A stretch of 64,000 nucleotides of DNA from Paracoccaceae bacterium (GCA_020622085.1 JAHRYM010000001.1:1777620-1841619), one strand, 5' to 3'; shown: positions 1-8,610, numbered from the stretch's first letter. Notes: generated by a model from the letters alone, not told the origin. Numbers and translations are program-made.

Positions 1-720
1 GACGCGCCGCGCAAACCGGCGTTCAAGGGCGGCAAGCCCTTTGATCGGCCGCGTGACGACGGCGCCGGCCGCCCGGGAAAGCCCCGCGAACAGTCCGAGG
101 GGGCCGAGCGGCGCGAATGGAAACCCCGCCCGCCCCGCGACGATGACGCGCCGCGCAAACCGGCGTTCAAGGGCGGCAAGCCCTTTGATCGGCCGCGTGA
201 CGACGGCGCCGGCCGCCCGGGAAAGCCCCGCGAACAGTCCGAGGGGGCCGAGCGGCGCGAATGGAAACCCCGCCCGCCCCGCGACGATGACGCGCCGCGC
301 AAACCGGCGTTCAAGGGCGGCAAGCCCTTTGATCGGCCGCGTGACGACGGCGCCGGCCGCCCGGGAAAGCCCCGCGAACAGTCCGAGGGGGCCGAGCGGC
401 GCGAATGGAAACCCCGCCCGCCCCGCGACGAAGACGCGCCGCGCAAACCGGCGTTCAAGGGCGGCAAGCCCTTTGATCGACCGCGTGACGACGGCGCCGG
501 CCGCCCGGGAAAGCCCCGCGAACAGTCCGAGGGGGCCGAGCGGCGCGAATGGAAAACCCGCCCGCCCCGCGACGAAGACGCGCCGCGCAAACCGGCGTTC
601 AAGGGCGGCAAGCCCTTTGATCGACCGCGTGACGACGGCGCCGGCCGCCCGGGAAAGCCCCGCGAACAGTCCGAGGGGGCCGAGCGGCGCGAATGGAAAA
701 CCCGCCCGCCCCGCGACGAA
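1..720 (+). repeat. Tandem array of five 144-bp in-frame repeats
   Basis: The unit begins GACGCGCCGCGCAAACC at 1, 145, 289, 433 and 577; a sixth begins at 721 and diverges after about 11 bases. The period of 144 bp is 48 codons, so the frame is kept. Copies are almost identical. They differ by single bases: GAT to GAA at the unit end, CGG to CGA at the Asp-Arg step, and CCC to ACC after the Trp-Lys step. The variants are grouped towards the 3' side, which suggests recent stepwise duplication. Confidence 0.95.
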
Positions 721-948
721 GACGCGCCGCGAAAGCCTCGCTTCGATGCGGGCAATGCATCCGCCGGCACCCCGGGATCAAGGGGCAAGCCTTCGGGCAA
801 GCCCGCTGGGGCCAAGGGCGGGTTCAAGCCGGGCACAAAGGCCGGCCCCGGGGCGACGGGTCGGGCGGGCGCGCCCGGTGGCAGGCAGCCGTCATCCGGG
901 CCAAGATCGCCCGGCAAGGGACCGTCAAAGCCGCGCCGGAACGGCTGA
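1..948 (+). CDS. C-terminal part of a protein with 48-residue repeats (possible RNA-binding or pseudouridine synthase tail)
   Basis: This gene enters from the left edge; only its 3' end is present. Frame 1 is open from base 1 to TGA at 946-948 (315 codons). Its first 240 residues are five copies of a 48-residue unit rich in Arg, Lys, Pro, Gly and Asp, with segments such as KPAFKGGKPFDRPRDD and EWKPRPPRDD. A Gly/Lys/Pro-rich end follows (GKPSGKPAGAKGG, then GPSKPRRNG). No folded domain is visible, so the region is probably disordered and basic. Tails of this kind are common on RsuA/RluB-type pseudouridine synthases and DEAD-box helicases of Rhodobacteraceae, but the catalytic part lies outside the window, so the product is not proven. 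Frame 1 is preferred over the other open frames because it ends in the typical lysine/glycine/proline tail and gives ordinary codon use. Confidence 0.55.
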   Translation, partial: DAPRKPAFKGGKPFDRPRDDGAGRPGKPREQSEGAERREWKPRPPRDDDAPRKPAFKGGKPFDRPRDDGAGRPGKPREQSEGAERREWKPRPPRDDDAPRKPAFKGGKPFDRPRDDGAGRPGKPREQSEGAERREWKPRPPRDEDAPRKPAFKGGKPFDRPRDDGAGRPGKPREQSEGAERREWKTRPPRDEDAPRKPAFKGGKPFDRPRDDGAGRPGKPREQSEGAERREWKTRPPRDEDAPRKPRFDAGNASAGTPGSRGKPSGKPAGAKGGFKPGTKAGPGATGRAGAPGGRQPSSGPRSPGKGPSKPRRNG

Positions 949-1174
949 GCCTGCGGTAGCATCCCCGGGATCCCGTGATCCCAGGGGCGCACTACCCGGG
1001 AAATTTGGTGGCGCGACGCAACTTTTCCCCTCGCCGCGACTATGCGTCGTGCCTATCTGGTTCACAGATGGTCTATACTCGGGCGGCACAGGTTCGCGGG
1101 CGGTTCAGAGAAACGGATCGATCAGGCGGGCGCCGACCAAGGGGCAGACGGCGGGAATGTGGGGAACGAGACCG

Positions 1175-1258
1175 ATGAAGGAACGCGCGATCCAGCGGCT
1201 GTCGCTGTGGCTGTTGATGCTTCTGGCGTTCTACGTCGCCTTTGCGAACTACGCCTGA
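1175..1258 (+). CDS. Small single-pass membrane peptide (27 aa)
   Basis: This short frame encodes a charged N-terminus (MKERAIQR) followed by one hydrophobic segment of about 18 residues (LSLWLLMLLAFYVAFANYA), the pattern of a small inner-membrane protein. GGGGAACGAG lies just upstream of the ATG as a possible ribosome binding site. The stop codon is eight bases before the XpaC-family start, so it could be the first gene of that cluster or a leader peptide coupled to it. I recognise no family. The arrangement of start, Shine-Dalgarno-like sequence and hydrophobic helix supports it, but no homologue has been checked. Confidence 0.45.
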   Translation: MKERAIQRLSLWLLMLLAFYVAFANYA

Positions 1259-1265
1259 GGGACGG

Positions 1266-2162
1266 ATGATGGCGGAGCGCTATTCAGGCCCCCACAGTCC
1301 AATGGCCCAGGAACCGGGCAAGATGCCGCCCGGCCAGATACCGCCGGTTTCGCCGCGGCCAGGCGGGCGCGCCAGCCGTGCAGGGCGCGCGGGCTGGCTG
1401 GCACTGGCGGCGGTGCCGTTCCTGCTGACGGCTTTTTTCCAGGCACCGGTGATTCTGGCCAGCCACCTTGCCGCAGCCGCCTGCCTGATCGCAGCCTCGG
1501 GGCTGACACGCGAGGGCATCCGCGCGGCGGAAGGCTATGAGGCCCGCGCCGTCGCCCGGCGTCCGGCGTTCCCGCGCAAGATCCTGGGCGCGGTGCTTGC
1601 GGGGTTCGGTCTTGCGCTGGGCGCCTATGATCCGGCGGCCTCGTTGTTCAACCCGATGCTGTTTGCGGGCCTTGGGATATTGCTGCACCTTGCCGCCTTC
1701 GGGGCGGACCCCCTGCGCGACAAGGGCACCGAAGGCATCGACAGTTTCCAGCGCGATCGCGTGGCGCGGATCGTGACCGGGGCCGAGGGGTATCTGCACT
1801 CCATGTCCGAGGCCATAGACCGCACGGGCGATGCACGTCTTGGGCGCCGGGTCACTGCCTTCCAGGCCACGGCCCGCGACATGGCCGCCCGGATCGAGGC
1901 CGATCCCCGCGACCTGGCGGCGGCACGGAAATACCTGGGCGTCTACCTGATGGGCGCGCGGGATGCGACGGCACGCTTTGCAGACCTTTGGCAGCAAAGC
2001 CACGACCCAGCGGCCCGCACCGCCTGGGAACAGCTTCTGACCGACCTCGAGACGGGCTTTGCCCGACAGTCGCAGGCCCTGCTGTCAAACAGCAGAACCG
2101 ACATGGACATTGAAATTGATGTGCTGCGCGACCGCCTGCGTCGTGACGGCGTTGGGATTTGA
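1266..2162 (+). CDS. XpaC-family membrane protein (5-bromo-4-chloroindolyl phosphate hydrolysis family)
   Basis: The 298-residue product has a short polar N-terminus, then two pairs of hydrophobic helices (about residues 40-80 and 105-140). A soluble, helical C-terminal half follows, with charged segments ending near DIEIDVLRDRL. This matches XpaC/Halogen_Hydrol proteins, which occur next to TelA in many bacteria; their biochemical role is not settled despite the family name. The start is the first of two adjacent ATGs (1266 and 1269), with GAGGGA just upstream. The telA gene follows after 15 bases, which is the usual partnership and suggests one operon acting at the membrane, perhaps in envelope or toxic-anion stress. 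Confidence 0.75.
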   Translation: MMAERYSGPHSPMAQEPGKMPPGQIPPVSPRPGGRASRAGRAGWLALAAVPFLLTAFFQAPVILASHLAAAACLIAASGLTREGIRAAEGYEARAVARRPAFPRKILGAVLAGFGLALGAYDPAASLFNPMLFAGLGILLHLAAFGADPLRDKGTEGIDSFQRDRVARIVTGAEGYLHSMSEAIDRTGDARLGRRVTAFQATARDMAARIEADPRDLAAARKYLGVYLMGARDATARFADLWQQSHDPAARTAWEQLLTDLETGFARQSQALLSNSRTDMDIEIDVLRDRLRRDGVGI

Positions 2163-2177
2163 CAAGGGGAAGCCGAC

Positions 2178-3374
2178 ATGTCCGAGACCATCCGCACCCA
2201 AGCCGCAGCGGCCCTTGCCGCCGTCGAGGAAGTGACCCGCGCCGTTCTGCCCGAACCGGTTGCCGAAGTCATGGCGCTGAATGATGCCACCCCGCCCCAG
2301 GCCGCCGAAATCCGCCGCCGCATGGCCGAACTCGACCTGTCCGATACCGGCTCGATCGTGGCCTTCGGATCGGGCGCACAGGCCGAATTGCAGCAGATCA
2401 GCCAGGCGATGCTGGCCGATGTGAAGAACAAGGACGTGGGCCCCGCCGGTCAGGCGCTGCGCGAGATCGTCAGCACCATCCGCGGATTCTCGGGCGAGGA
2501 ACTCGAGCTTGACCGCGGGCAAAGCTGGTGGGACCGGCTGCTGGGCCGCGCCGCGCCGGTGGCCGAATTCGTGGCCCGCTTTGAAGAGGTGCAGACCCAG
2601 ATCGACAAGGTCACCGGAGATCTGTTGCAGCACGAACACCGGCTTTTGAAGGACATCAAGTCGCTCGACATTCTCTATTCGCGCACGCTTGCGTTCTATG
2701 ACGAGCTTGGCCTTTACATAACGGCCGGTGACACAAAGCTGCGCGAGATCGACGCGACCGAAATTCCCGCGCGTGACGCGGCAATCGCCGGCGCCGCCGA
2801 TGAGGACAAGGTGAAGAAGGCGCAAGACCTGCGCGACCTGCGCGCCGCGCGCGATGATCTGGAGCGCCGCGTCCATGACCTGAGGCTGACGCGGCAGGTC
2901 ACGATGCAATCGCTGCCCTCGATCCGCCTCGTGCAGGAAAACGACAAGAGCCTGGTAACCAAGATCAACTCGACACTGATGAACACGGTGCCCCTGTGGG
3001 AAACCCAGCTTGCACAGGCGGTGACGATCCAGCGGTCGTCGGACGCGGCGGTTGCGGTCCGCGAGGCCAATGACCTGACGAATGAGCTTCTGAAGGCCAA
3101 TGCCAGGAACCTGCGCGACGCCAATGCCACCATCCGCACCGAAACCGAACGCGGCGTCTTCGACATCGAGGCAGTGAAGGCCGCCAATGCCGACCTTATC
3201 GCCACCATCGAGGACAGCCTGCGGATCGCCGACGAAGGCAAGGCCAGGCGCGCGGCGGCCGAGGCGGATCTGCGGCAAATGGAGTCTGATCTGCGCCTGA
3301 CGCTCGCATCGGCCCATGCGCGCAAGTCCGCATCAGGCGGTGGCGACACAGGCGGCGCGAATGCCACGAACTGA
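2178..3374 (+). CDS. telA: TelA-family toxic anion resistance protein
   Basis: The 398-residue soluble protein is almost entirely alpha-helical and rich in Glu, Arg and Ala, with coiled-coil stretches around residues 130-260. It contains the TelA-typical segments FGSGAQAELQQIS near residue 56 and SWWDRLLGR near residue 116. The TelA family (PF05816) is linked to tellurite and other anion resistance and to cell-envelope stress, but its molecular activity is unclear. GGGGAAG precedes the ATG. The 3' end overlaps the following lipoprotein gene by 14 bases. Conserved pairing with XpaC upstream supports the assignment. Confidence 0.85.
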   Translation: MSETIRTQAAAALAAVEEVTRAVLPEPVAEVMALNDATPPQAAEIRRRMAELDLSDTGSIVAFGSGAQAELQQISQAMLADVKNKDVGPAGQALREIVSTIRGFSGEELELDRGQSWWDRLLGRAAPVAEFVARFEEVQTQIDKVTGDLLQHEHRLLKDIKSLDILYSRTLAFYDELGLYITAGDTKLREIDATEIPARDAAIAGAADEDKVKKAQDLRDLRAARDDLERRVHDLRLTRQVTMQSLPSIRLVQENDKSLVTKINSTLMNTVPLWETQLAQAVTIQRSSDAAVAVREANDLTNELLKANARNLRDANATIRTETERGVFDIEAVKAANADLIATIEDSLRIADEGKARRAAAEADLRQMESDLRLTLASAHARKSASGGGDTGGANATN

Positions 3375-4326
3375 GACAGCAGGCCGGGCGCGGCGGCACG
3401 GGCATTGGCTTGTTCTGCCGGTCATTGCCTTGCTTTCGGCCTGCAGCCAGCAGACGCTTCCCACCCCGACTCCCAGGGTGATGCCGAAGGCGAGCCCTGC
3501 GCGGGCCGCGCCCCTTGATCCATCTGAGCGTTCGCGCGCCGAATCCGCGCGGCTCTTGCGGATGCAGGACCACCTGATCACGCAAGGACTTTTGCGCACC
3601 GATGGCGGCGGCCCGGATACGCCCTTCACCGACCGCCAGCTTGCCGAGAACTTTGCCGTCATCGCCTTTTTTGACGAATACGTTGCTTCGGGCGGCAATC
3701 TGATCGTTCGTCAGGTGGCCGCACCCCTGCGCCGTTGGGACAGGCCGGTGCGGGTCCGCATCATCTTTGGCGAAACGGTGCCGCAGGGCCAGCGCGACCG
3801 AGACCGCGCCACGATCACCGACTATGTCGACCGGCTGGCGCGGATTACCGGCCATACGATCCGTGTGGCCGAAACCGGCAACTTCACCGTGATGATCCTC
3901 AACATCGACGAACGCGAGACTGCGGAAGCAAGGTTGCGCGCCGCCGTGCCGCAGATCGCGCCCGGGGCGATCCGGGCGGTCACGCGGATGCCACCGGAAA
4001 CCGACTGCCAGATGTTTGCCTTCACACGGGGGCCGGGCGCGGCCTATACCGACGCCATCGCCGTGATCCGGGGCGAACAGCCGGAACTTGCGCGACTGGC
4101 CTGCCTGCATGAGGAAATCGCCCAAGGGCTTGGCCTTCCCAACGACAGTCCCGCCGCCCGGCCCTCGATCTTCAACGACGATGAGGAATTCGCCACGCTG
4201 ACGCGGCAGGACGAATTGTTGCTGAAGATGCTTTATGACCCGCGCCTGAAGCCCGGCATGACGCTGGACGAGGCACGACCGATCATTGCGACCATTGCGG
4301 CCGAGCTCACGGGCCCGCAGACCTGA
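3361..4326 (+). CDS. DUF2927 lipoprotein
   Basis: The product is about 321 residues. It starts with a basic stretch and a hydrophobic signal ending in the lipobox LLSAC near residue 27, so it is probably a lipoprotein exported through Sec and Lsp. The rest resembles DUF2927 (PF11150), a family common in Rhodobacterales whose function is unknown. An acidic, protease-like C-terminal part includes CLHEEIAQGLGL near residue 250. A longer frame opens at 3316, but the ATG at 3361 places the signal peptide correctly. The overlap with telA and the 16-base gap to the SPFH gene place it in the same operon. Confidence 0.75.
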   Translation: MPRTETAGRARRHGHWLVLPVIALLSACSQQTLPTPTPRVMPKASPARAAPLDPSERSRAESARLLRMQDHLITQGLLRTDGGGPDTPFTDRQLAENFAVIAFFDEYVASGGNLIVRQVAAPLRRWDRPVRVRIIFGETVPQGQRDRDRATITDYVDRLARITGHTIRVAETGNFTVMILNIDERETAEARLRAAVPQIAPGAIRAVTRMPPETDCQMFAFTRGPGAAYTDAIAVIRGEQPELARLACLHEEIAQGLGLPNDSPAARPSIFNDDEEFATLTRQDELLLKMLYDPRLKPGMTLDEARPIIATIAAELTGPQT

Positions 4327-4342
4327 CAACACGGAGGCCAAG

Positions 4343-5470
4343 ATGGGCATTCTCGATTTCCTGACCGGCGAATTCATCGACGTTATCCACTGGGTCGATG
4401 ACACGCGCGACACCATGGTGTGGCGCTTTGAGCGCGAAGGCCATGCGATCAAGTATGGCGCGAAGCTCACGGTCCGCGAAGGACAGGCGGCGGTCTTCGT
4501 CCATGAAGGTCAGATCGCCGATGTCTTCGGACCGGGCCTTTACATGCTCGAGACGAACAACATGCCGATCCTGACCACGCTCCAGCATTGGGATCACGGC
4601 TTCCGCTCGCCCTTCAAGTCCGAGATCTATTTCGTCAACACCACCCGCTTCAACGACCAGAAATGGGGCACCAAGAACCCGATCATCACCCGCGACGCGG
4701 AATTCGGCCCCATCCGCCTGCGCGCCTTCGGCACCTACACGATGCGCGTGACCGATCCGGGGCTTTTCATCCGCGAAATCGTCGGCACGGACGGCGAATT
4801 CACCGCCGATGAGATCAGCTTCCAGATCCGCAACATCATCGTGCAGGAGTTTTCCCGCATGATCGCCGGCAGCCGGATTCCGGTGCTGGACATGGCCGCC
4901 AATACCGCCGACTTCGGCAAGCTGGTGGCGGCCGCCATCGCCCCCGCCGTCGCCGCCTATGGCCTGTCGATCCCGGAGTTCTACGTCGAAAACATCTCGC
5001 TTCCCGAAGAGGTCGAGAAGGTGCTGGACAAGCGCACCTCGATGGGAATCGTCGGCGATCTGAACCGCTACACCCAGTTCAACGCCGCCGAGGCTCTGGG
5101 CAACCCCGCCTCGGGCGCCAGCGCCGGGATGGGGGCCGCGATGGGCGCCGGGATGGGCGCGGGGCTTGGCATGGCTGTCGGCGGCCAGATGGCGGGCGCC
5201 TATGCCGGACCCTGGGGTGCCGCGCCACAGCAACCGCCCGCGCCCCCGGCGCCGGAAAAGGCCTGGCACATCGCCGAGGATGGCGCGGCCAAGGGGCCTT
5301 TCGGGCGTGCCCATCTGGGCCGACTGGTCACCGAAGGCAACTTCAGCCGCGAAACCCTGGTCTGGACCGCCGGGCAGGATGGCTGGAAGGCGGCGGGCGA
5401 TATCCCCGAACTCGCGCAACTCTTCACCGTGATGCCCCCGCCCCCGCCGCCTCCGGCCCCGAAGGCCTGA
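4343..5470 (+). CDS. SPFH-domain protein with C-terminal GYF_2 domain (virion core protein-like)
   Basis: The 375-residue protein has an SPFH/band-7 region from about 20 to 235 (KYGAKLTVREGQ, VFGPGLYMLET, LPEEVEKVLDKRTSMG). A Gly/Ala/Met-rich linker follows at about 255-300, then a GYF_2 module near 310-365 (WHIAEDGAAKGPFG ... LVWTAGQDGWKAA). A Pro-rich tail closes it. Proteins of this build are often called virion core protein homologues and occur beside a zinc-ribbon membrane protein, as here. They are thought to organise membranes or recruit partners, which is inference. ACGGAGG lies about seven bases before the ATG at 4343. Confidence 0.8.
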   Translation: MGILDFLTGEFIDVIHWVDDTRDTMVWRFEREGHAIKYGAKLTVREGQAAVFVHEGQIADVFGPGLYMLETNNMPILTTLQHWDHGFRSPFKSEIYFVNTTRFNDQKWGTKNPIITRDAEFGPIRLRAFGTYTMRVTDPGLFIREIVGTDGEFTADEISFQIRNIIVQEFSRMIAGSRIPVLDMAANTADFGKLVAAAIAPAVAAYGLSIPEFYVENISLPEEVEKVLDKRTSMGIVGDLNRYTQFNAAEALGNPASGASAGMGAAMGAGMGAGLGMAVGGQMAGAYAGPWGAAPQQPPAPPAPEKAWHIAEDGAAKGPFGRAHLGRLVTEGNFSRETLVWTAGQDGWKAAGDIPELAQLFTVMPPPPPPPAPKA

Positions 5471-5485
5471 CCGGGGCGCGCCGCC

Positions 5486-6712
5486 GTGGCTTCAGACCCC
5501 GACCTGTCGCTCTCGGACTTTCCTCGCGTGCCGCGCACCCGCGGCCGGAAAGACGATGGCGGCGACAAGAGCGAGGAACACCGCTTCCCCTGCCCGCAAT
5601 GCGGCGCGGACATGCGCTTTTCGCCTGCCGAGGCGCAACTCGTCTGCGATCACTGCGGCCATACCGAGCCCCTTGGCGCGGACCGGGTCCGCCATCAGCC
5701 GATCCCGGAACTCGACTTCCGCCGCGCCCTCGAACAGCGCCTCCCCGAGGCCGAGATCGAGACGGCACGCTTTTCCCGCTGCCCGAACTGCGGCGCCGAG
5801 GTCGAATTCGACCCCGCGGTGCATTCCACCGAATGTCCCTTCTGCGCCACACCCGTCGTCACCGACACCGGCGAGATGCGCCATATCAAGCCGGCGGGCC
5901 TTGCGCCCTTCCTTCTGACCGAACGCCAGGCACGCGAGGCAATGACCGGCTGGCTCGGGTCGCTGTGGTTCGCGCCCTCGGGCCTGACGGATTATGCCCG
6001 GAAGGGCCGCGCCATGACGGGGATCTACGTCCCCTTCTGGACCTACGACGCCGATACGCAATCCAGCTACACCGGCCAGCGCGGCACGGTCTATTACGTC
6101 ACCGAACAGGTCCAGGTCCGCGACGCGAACGGACATATCCGCAGCGAACTGCGCCAGGTGCCGCGCATCCGCTGGACGCCGGTTTCCGGCCGGGTGGCGC
6201 GGTTCTTCGACGATGTGCTGGTCCTTGCCTCGCGCTCGTTGCCAAAATCCCATACCGACGCGCTGCAGCCCTGGGATCTGAGCCGCCTTGACCCCTACCG
6301 CCCCGAATACCTCGCAGGCTTCCGGGCCGAGGGCTATACAATCGGGCTTGCAGACGGCATGCGTGACGCCCGGGCCCAGATGGACGCGATGATCGAACGC
6401 GACGTGCGCTTCGACATCGGCGGCGACCAGCAGCAGATCCAGCACATCGACACGAGGATCGGCGATGTGACCTTCAAGCACATCCTCCTGCCGGTCTGGA
6501 CCGCCGCCTACCGGTTCCGGGGCCGCAGCTACCGTTTCGTGGTCAACGGCCAGACCGGCAAGGTCCAGGGCGAACGGCTCTGGTCGGCGGTGAAGATCGC
6601 CTTCGCGGTGCTGTTGGCCGCGCTGGTCGTCGCGGCGGCGGTGTGGTTTGGCCAGCAGCAGTCGAATGGCGATGTCGTGCTGCCCTGGGACACATGGCAA
6701 GGCAACGGATGA
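5486..6712 (+). CDS. Zinc-ribbon membrane protein paired with SPFH protein
   Basis: The 408-residue protein starts at GTG 5486 after a charged lead. Two CxxC zinc-ribbon modules follow: CPQCGADMRF with CDHCG near 33-57, and CPNCGAEVEF with CPFC near 95-118. The central region (KPAGLAPFLLTERQA, MTGIYVPFWTYDADT) is conserved in proteins loosely annotated as replication factor Y or TFIIB-like zinc-finger proteins. One transmembrane helix lies near the C-terminus (IAFAVLLAALVVAAAVW). The repeated association with SPFH/GYF proteins suggests a membrane complex. No enzyme motif is visible. Its stop overlaps the next ATG (ATGA), so the kinase gene may be co-translated. Confidence 0.7.
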   Translation: MASDPDLSLSDFPRVPRTRGRKDDGGDKSEEHRFPCPQCGADMRFSPAEAQLVCDHCGHTEPLGADRVRHQPIPELDFRRALEQRLPEAEIETARFSRCPNCGAEVEFDPAVHSTECPFCATPVVTDTGEMRHIKPAGLAPFLLTERQAREAMTGWLGSLWFAPSGLTDYARKGRAMTGIYVPFWTYDADTQSSYTGQRGTVYYVTEQVQVRDANGHIRSELRQVPRIRWTPVSGRVARFFDDVLVLASRSLPKSHTDALQPWDLSRLDPYRPEYLAGFRAEGYTIGLADGMRDARAQMDAMIERDVRFDIGGDQQQIQHIDTRIGDVTFKHILLPVWTAAYRFRGRSYRFVVNGQTGKVQGERLWSAVKIAFAVLLAALVVAAAVWFGQQQSNGDVVLPWDTWQGNG

Positions 6713-7635
6713 TCCTCAGTTGCGGCGAAGCCCTGATCGACATGCTGCCCCGCACCTCGGCGGAAGGTGAGCCCTGCTTTGCCCCCTATCCCGGCGGGGC
6801 GGTGATGAACACGGCCGTCGCGCTCGGGCGGCTCGGGGTGCCTTCGGCCTTCCTATCGGGCCTCTCGACCGACCTCTTCGGCCAGATGCTGACGGACGCT
6901 CTCACGGCGTCGCACGTCGATACGACGCTCGCGATCCGCTCCGCCCGGCCGACGACGCTCGCCTTCGTCCGTCTGGAGGGCGGTCAGGCCAGCTACGCCT
7001 TCCACGACGAAAACAGCGCTGGGCGGATGATCGTCCCTGCGGATCTGCCGGACCTGCCGGATCACATTCAGGCGCTGTTCTTCGGTGGCATCAGCCTGAT
7101 GGTCGAACCCTCTGCCACCACCTATGAAGCCCTGATGACCCGCGAGGCCGGATCACGCCGGGTGCTGATGATCGACCCGAACATCCGTCCCGCCTTCATC
7201 GCCGATGAACCCGGCTACCGCGCCCGGATCGCCCGGATGATCGGCATGGCGCATATCGTGAAGCTGTCGGACGAAGACCTGCGCTGGCTCTCGGGCGTTG
7301 GTCCCATCGAAGACCTTGCCCGAACGCTTCTCGCCCGTGGCCCCGCCGCCGTCTTCGTCACCGAAGGCGCCAGGGGCGCACATGCCTTCACCCGCAAGCA
7401 CCATGTCTTCGTCCCCGCGTCAAAAGTCACGGTCGCCGATACCGTCGGCGCGGGCGATACCTTCAACGCAGGGATCCTGGCCGCGCTTTTCCGCGCGAAC
7501 CTGCTGAACCCTGACGCTCTCGACGACCTCCCAGAGCCGGCATTGATCCGGACCCTTGACCTCGGCACCCGCGCCGCGGCAATCACCGTCTCGCGCCCCG
7601 GCGCCAATCCCCCCTGGGCAACGGAGATCGTCTAG
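6709..7635 (+). CDS. PfkB-family carbohydrate kinase (fructokinase-like)
   Basis: This 308-residue ribokinase/PfkB-family enzyme probably phosphorylates a sugar such as fructose with ATP in the cytoplasm. It begins with ILSCGEALIDMLP, carries the N-terminal glycine motif YPGGAVMNTAVALGRLG near residue 27, and has the C-terminal signature DTVGAGDTFNAGI near 244-256, whose Asp is the catalytic base. The ATG at 6709 overlaps the upstream stop as ATGA and gives the proper N-terminus; a longer frame from 6643 adds unrelated residues. dtd begins directly after its stop. The substrate is inferred from similarity to fructokinases and is not certain. Confidence 0.8.
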   Translation: MILSCGEALIDMLPRTSAEGEPCFAPYPGGAVMNTAVALGRLGVPSAFLSGLSTDLFGQMLTDALTASHVDTTLAIRSARPTTLAFVRLEGGQASYAFHDENSAGRMIVPADLPDLPDHIQALFFGGISLMVEPSATTYEALMTREAGSRRVLMIDPNIRPAFIADEPGYRARIARMIGMAHIVKLSDEDLRWLSGVGPIEDLARTLLARGPAAVFVTEGARGAHAFTRKHHVFVPASKVTVADTVGAGDTFNAGILAALFRANLLNPDALDDLPEPALIRTLDLGTRAAAITVSRPGANPPWATEIV

Positions 7636-8073
7636 ATGCGAGTCCTTCTTCAACGCGTGCGCGAGGCGCGGGTCACCGTCGATGGACGGGTCACCGGCGA
7701 AATCGGTCCGGGCCTGATGATCCTCGTCTGCGCGATGGAAGGCGATACTGATGCCGCCGCCGACCGGCTGGCCGCCCGGATCGCCAAGCTCAGGATCTTC
7801 AAGGACGCGGACGGCAAGATGAACCTCTCGGTCCGCGATACGGGTGGCGCGGCCTTGGTGGTCAGCCAGTTCACGCTTGCCGCCGATACCTCGCGCGGCA
7901 ACCGCCCCGGCTTTTCCACCGCCGCCGCGCCCGACGAAGGCCGCCGTCTTTACGAATATTTCTCGGACCGGCTCCGCGCTGAAGGGATCACGGTGGCGAA
8001 CGGCGAATTTGGCGCCGACATGGATGTGTCGCTGGTCAATCAGGGCCCCGTCACGATCTGGTTGGAAGCCTGA
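7636..8073 (+). CDS. dtd: D-aminoacyl-tRNA deacylase
   Basis: The 145-residue enzyme removes D-amino acids wrongly attached to tRNA and protects translation. It begins [15 protein letters not shown], as Dtd proteins do, carries the [18 protein letters not shown] motif near residues 76-93, and ends with the Gly-cisPro motif NQGPVTIW near 135-142. Length is normal for the family. It starts immediately after the TAG of the kinase gene, so the two are probably co-transcribed. A copy of a dispersed intergenic repeat lies just after its stop. Confidence 0.95.
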   Translation: MRVLLQRVREARVTVDGRVTGEIGPGLMILVCAMEGDTDAAADRLAARIAKLRIFKDADGKMNLSVRDTGGAALVVSQFTLAADTSRGNRPGFSTAAAPDEGRRLYEYFSDRLRAEGITVANGEFGADMDVSLVNQGPVTIWLEA

Positions 8074-8081
8074 CGGACCCG

Positions 8082-8105
8082 CCTTCTTCTTTGTCCAAAT
8101 ACTCG
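8082..8105 (-). repeat. Dispersed intergenic repeat, degenerate copy
   Basis: CCTTCTTCTTTG followed by AAATACTC lies right after dtd. Related copies are at 14375-14416, 14531-14575 and 56987-57011. It sits between convergent genes (dtd and the CAP protein gene), as expected for an intergenic 3'-end element. This copy lacks the flanking GCCGGAGGC arm. Confidence 0.5.
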
Positions 8106-8115
8106 GATCCGACGC

Positions 8116-8610
8116 TCAGCACCCGGCCGAGACGTCGAGCACCCAGCGCGGCCCCCCGGTGGTGCCGGGCGCCGGGCTTGCCACGCCCAGACCGACACGG
8201 GTGAAGTTGCGCGTCAGGATGATCCGCCGATGCCCGGGCGAGTTCATCCACAGATCCATCGTCCGCGACCCCGAGGCAAATCCCATGGCGATATTCTCGC
8301 CCGAAAGCCGCGTCCTGCAGCCGGCGCGTTTCATCCGCGCCTTGGCGCCGCCGCTGCCGTCATGGGTGAAGGTTCCGGCGCGGGCCATGGTGCAGGCATG
8401 TCCCTGGGCCGACTGCGTGAGCGAGTCGTCCAGTCGCAATGCCGGAAGGCCATGGCTCGCACGGACGGTGTTCAGTTCGTCAAGGACGATCCGGAGCTCG
8501 CCGCCAAGCCCGTCGGGCACGGTGCATCCCGAGGCCGCGGCCACGCTCACCGAAGTGATCATTCCAAAACCTGCCGCCACGAGGCAGCACGCCAGTTTCC
8601 GCATCGACAT
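8116..8610 (-). CDS. Secreted CAP/SCP-domain protein
   Basis: The 164-residue product has a basic start and a signal peptide (about residues 1-26, ending VAAASG). A CAP domain follows with the usual segments: LDELNTVRASHGLPALRLDDSL, HACTMARAGTFTHDGSGG, GENIAMGF and LWMNSPGHRRIIL. His and Glu of the CAP site are present (FTHDG, GENIA, SPGHR). Several cysteines suggest disulfide bonds in the periplasm. Bacterial CAP proteins are extracellular, and their activity is generally unknown. It is convergent with dtd. Confidence 0.85.
   Translation of the reverse strand: MSMRKLACCLVAAGFGMITSVSVAAASGCTVPDGLGGELRIVLDELNTVRASHGLPALRLDDSLTQSAQGHACTMARAGTFTHDGSGGAKARMKRAGCRTRLSGENIAMGFASGSRTMDLWMNSPGHRRIILTRNFTRVGLGVASPAPGTTGGPRWVLDVSAGC

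Noticed and set aside
1-720. CRISPR-like array
   Set aside because: The units are 144 bp without spacers and keep a protein frame, so it is a coding tandem repeat.
41-1258. 405-codon plus-strand frame through the repeat array
   Set aside because: It is a shifted frame of the repeat gene; frame 1 reads the coherent Lys/Pro/Gly tail to its own stop at 946-948. Only its 3' end (1175-1258) is kept as a small peptide.
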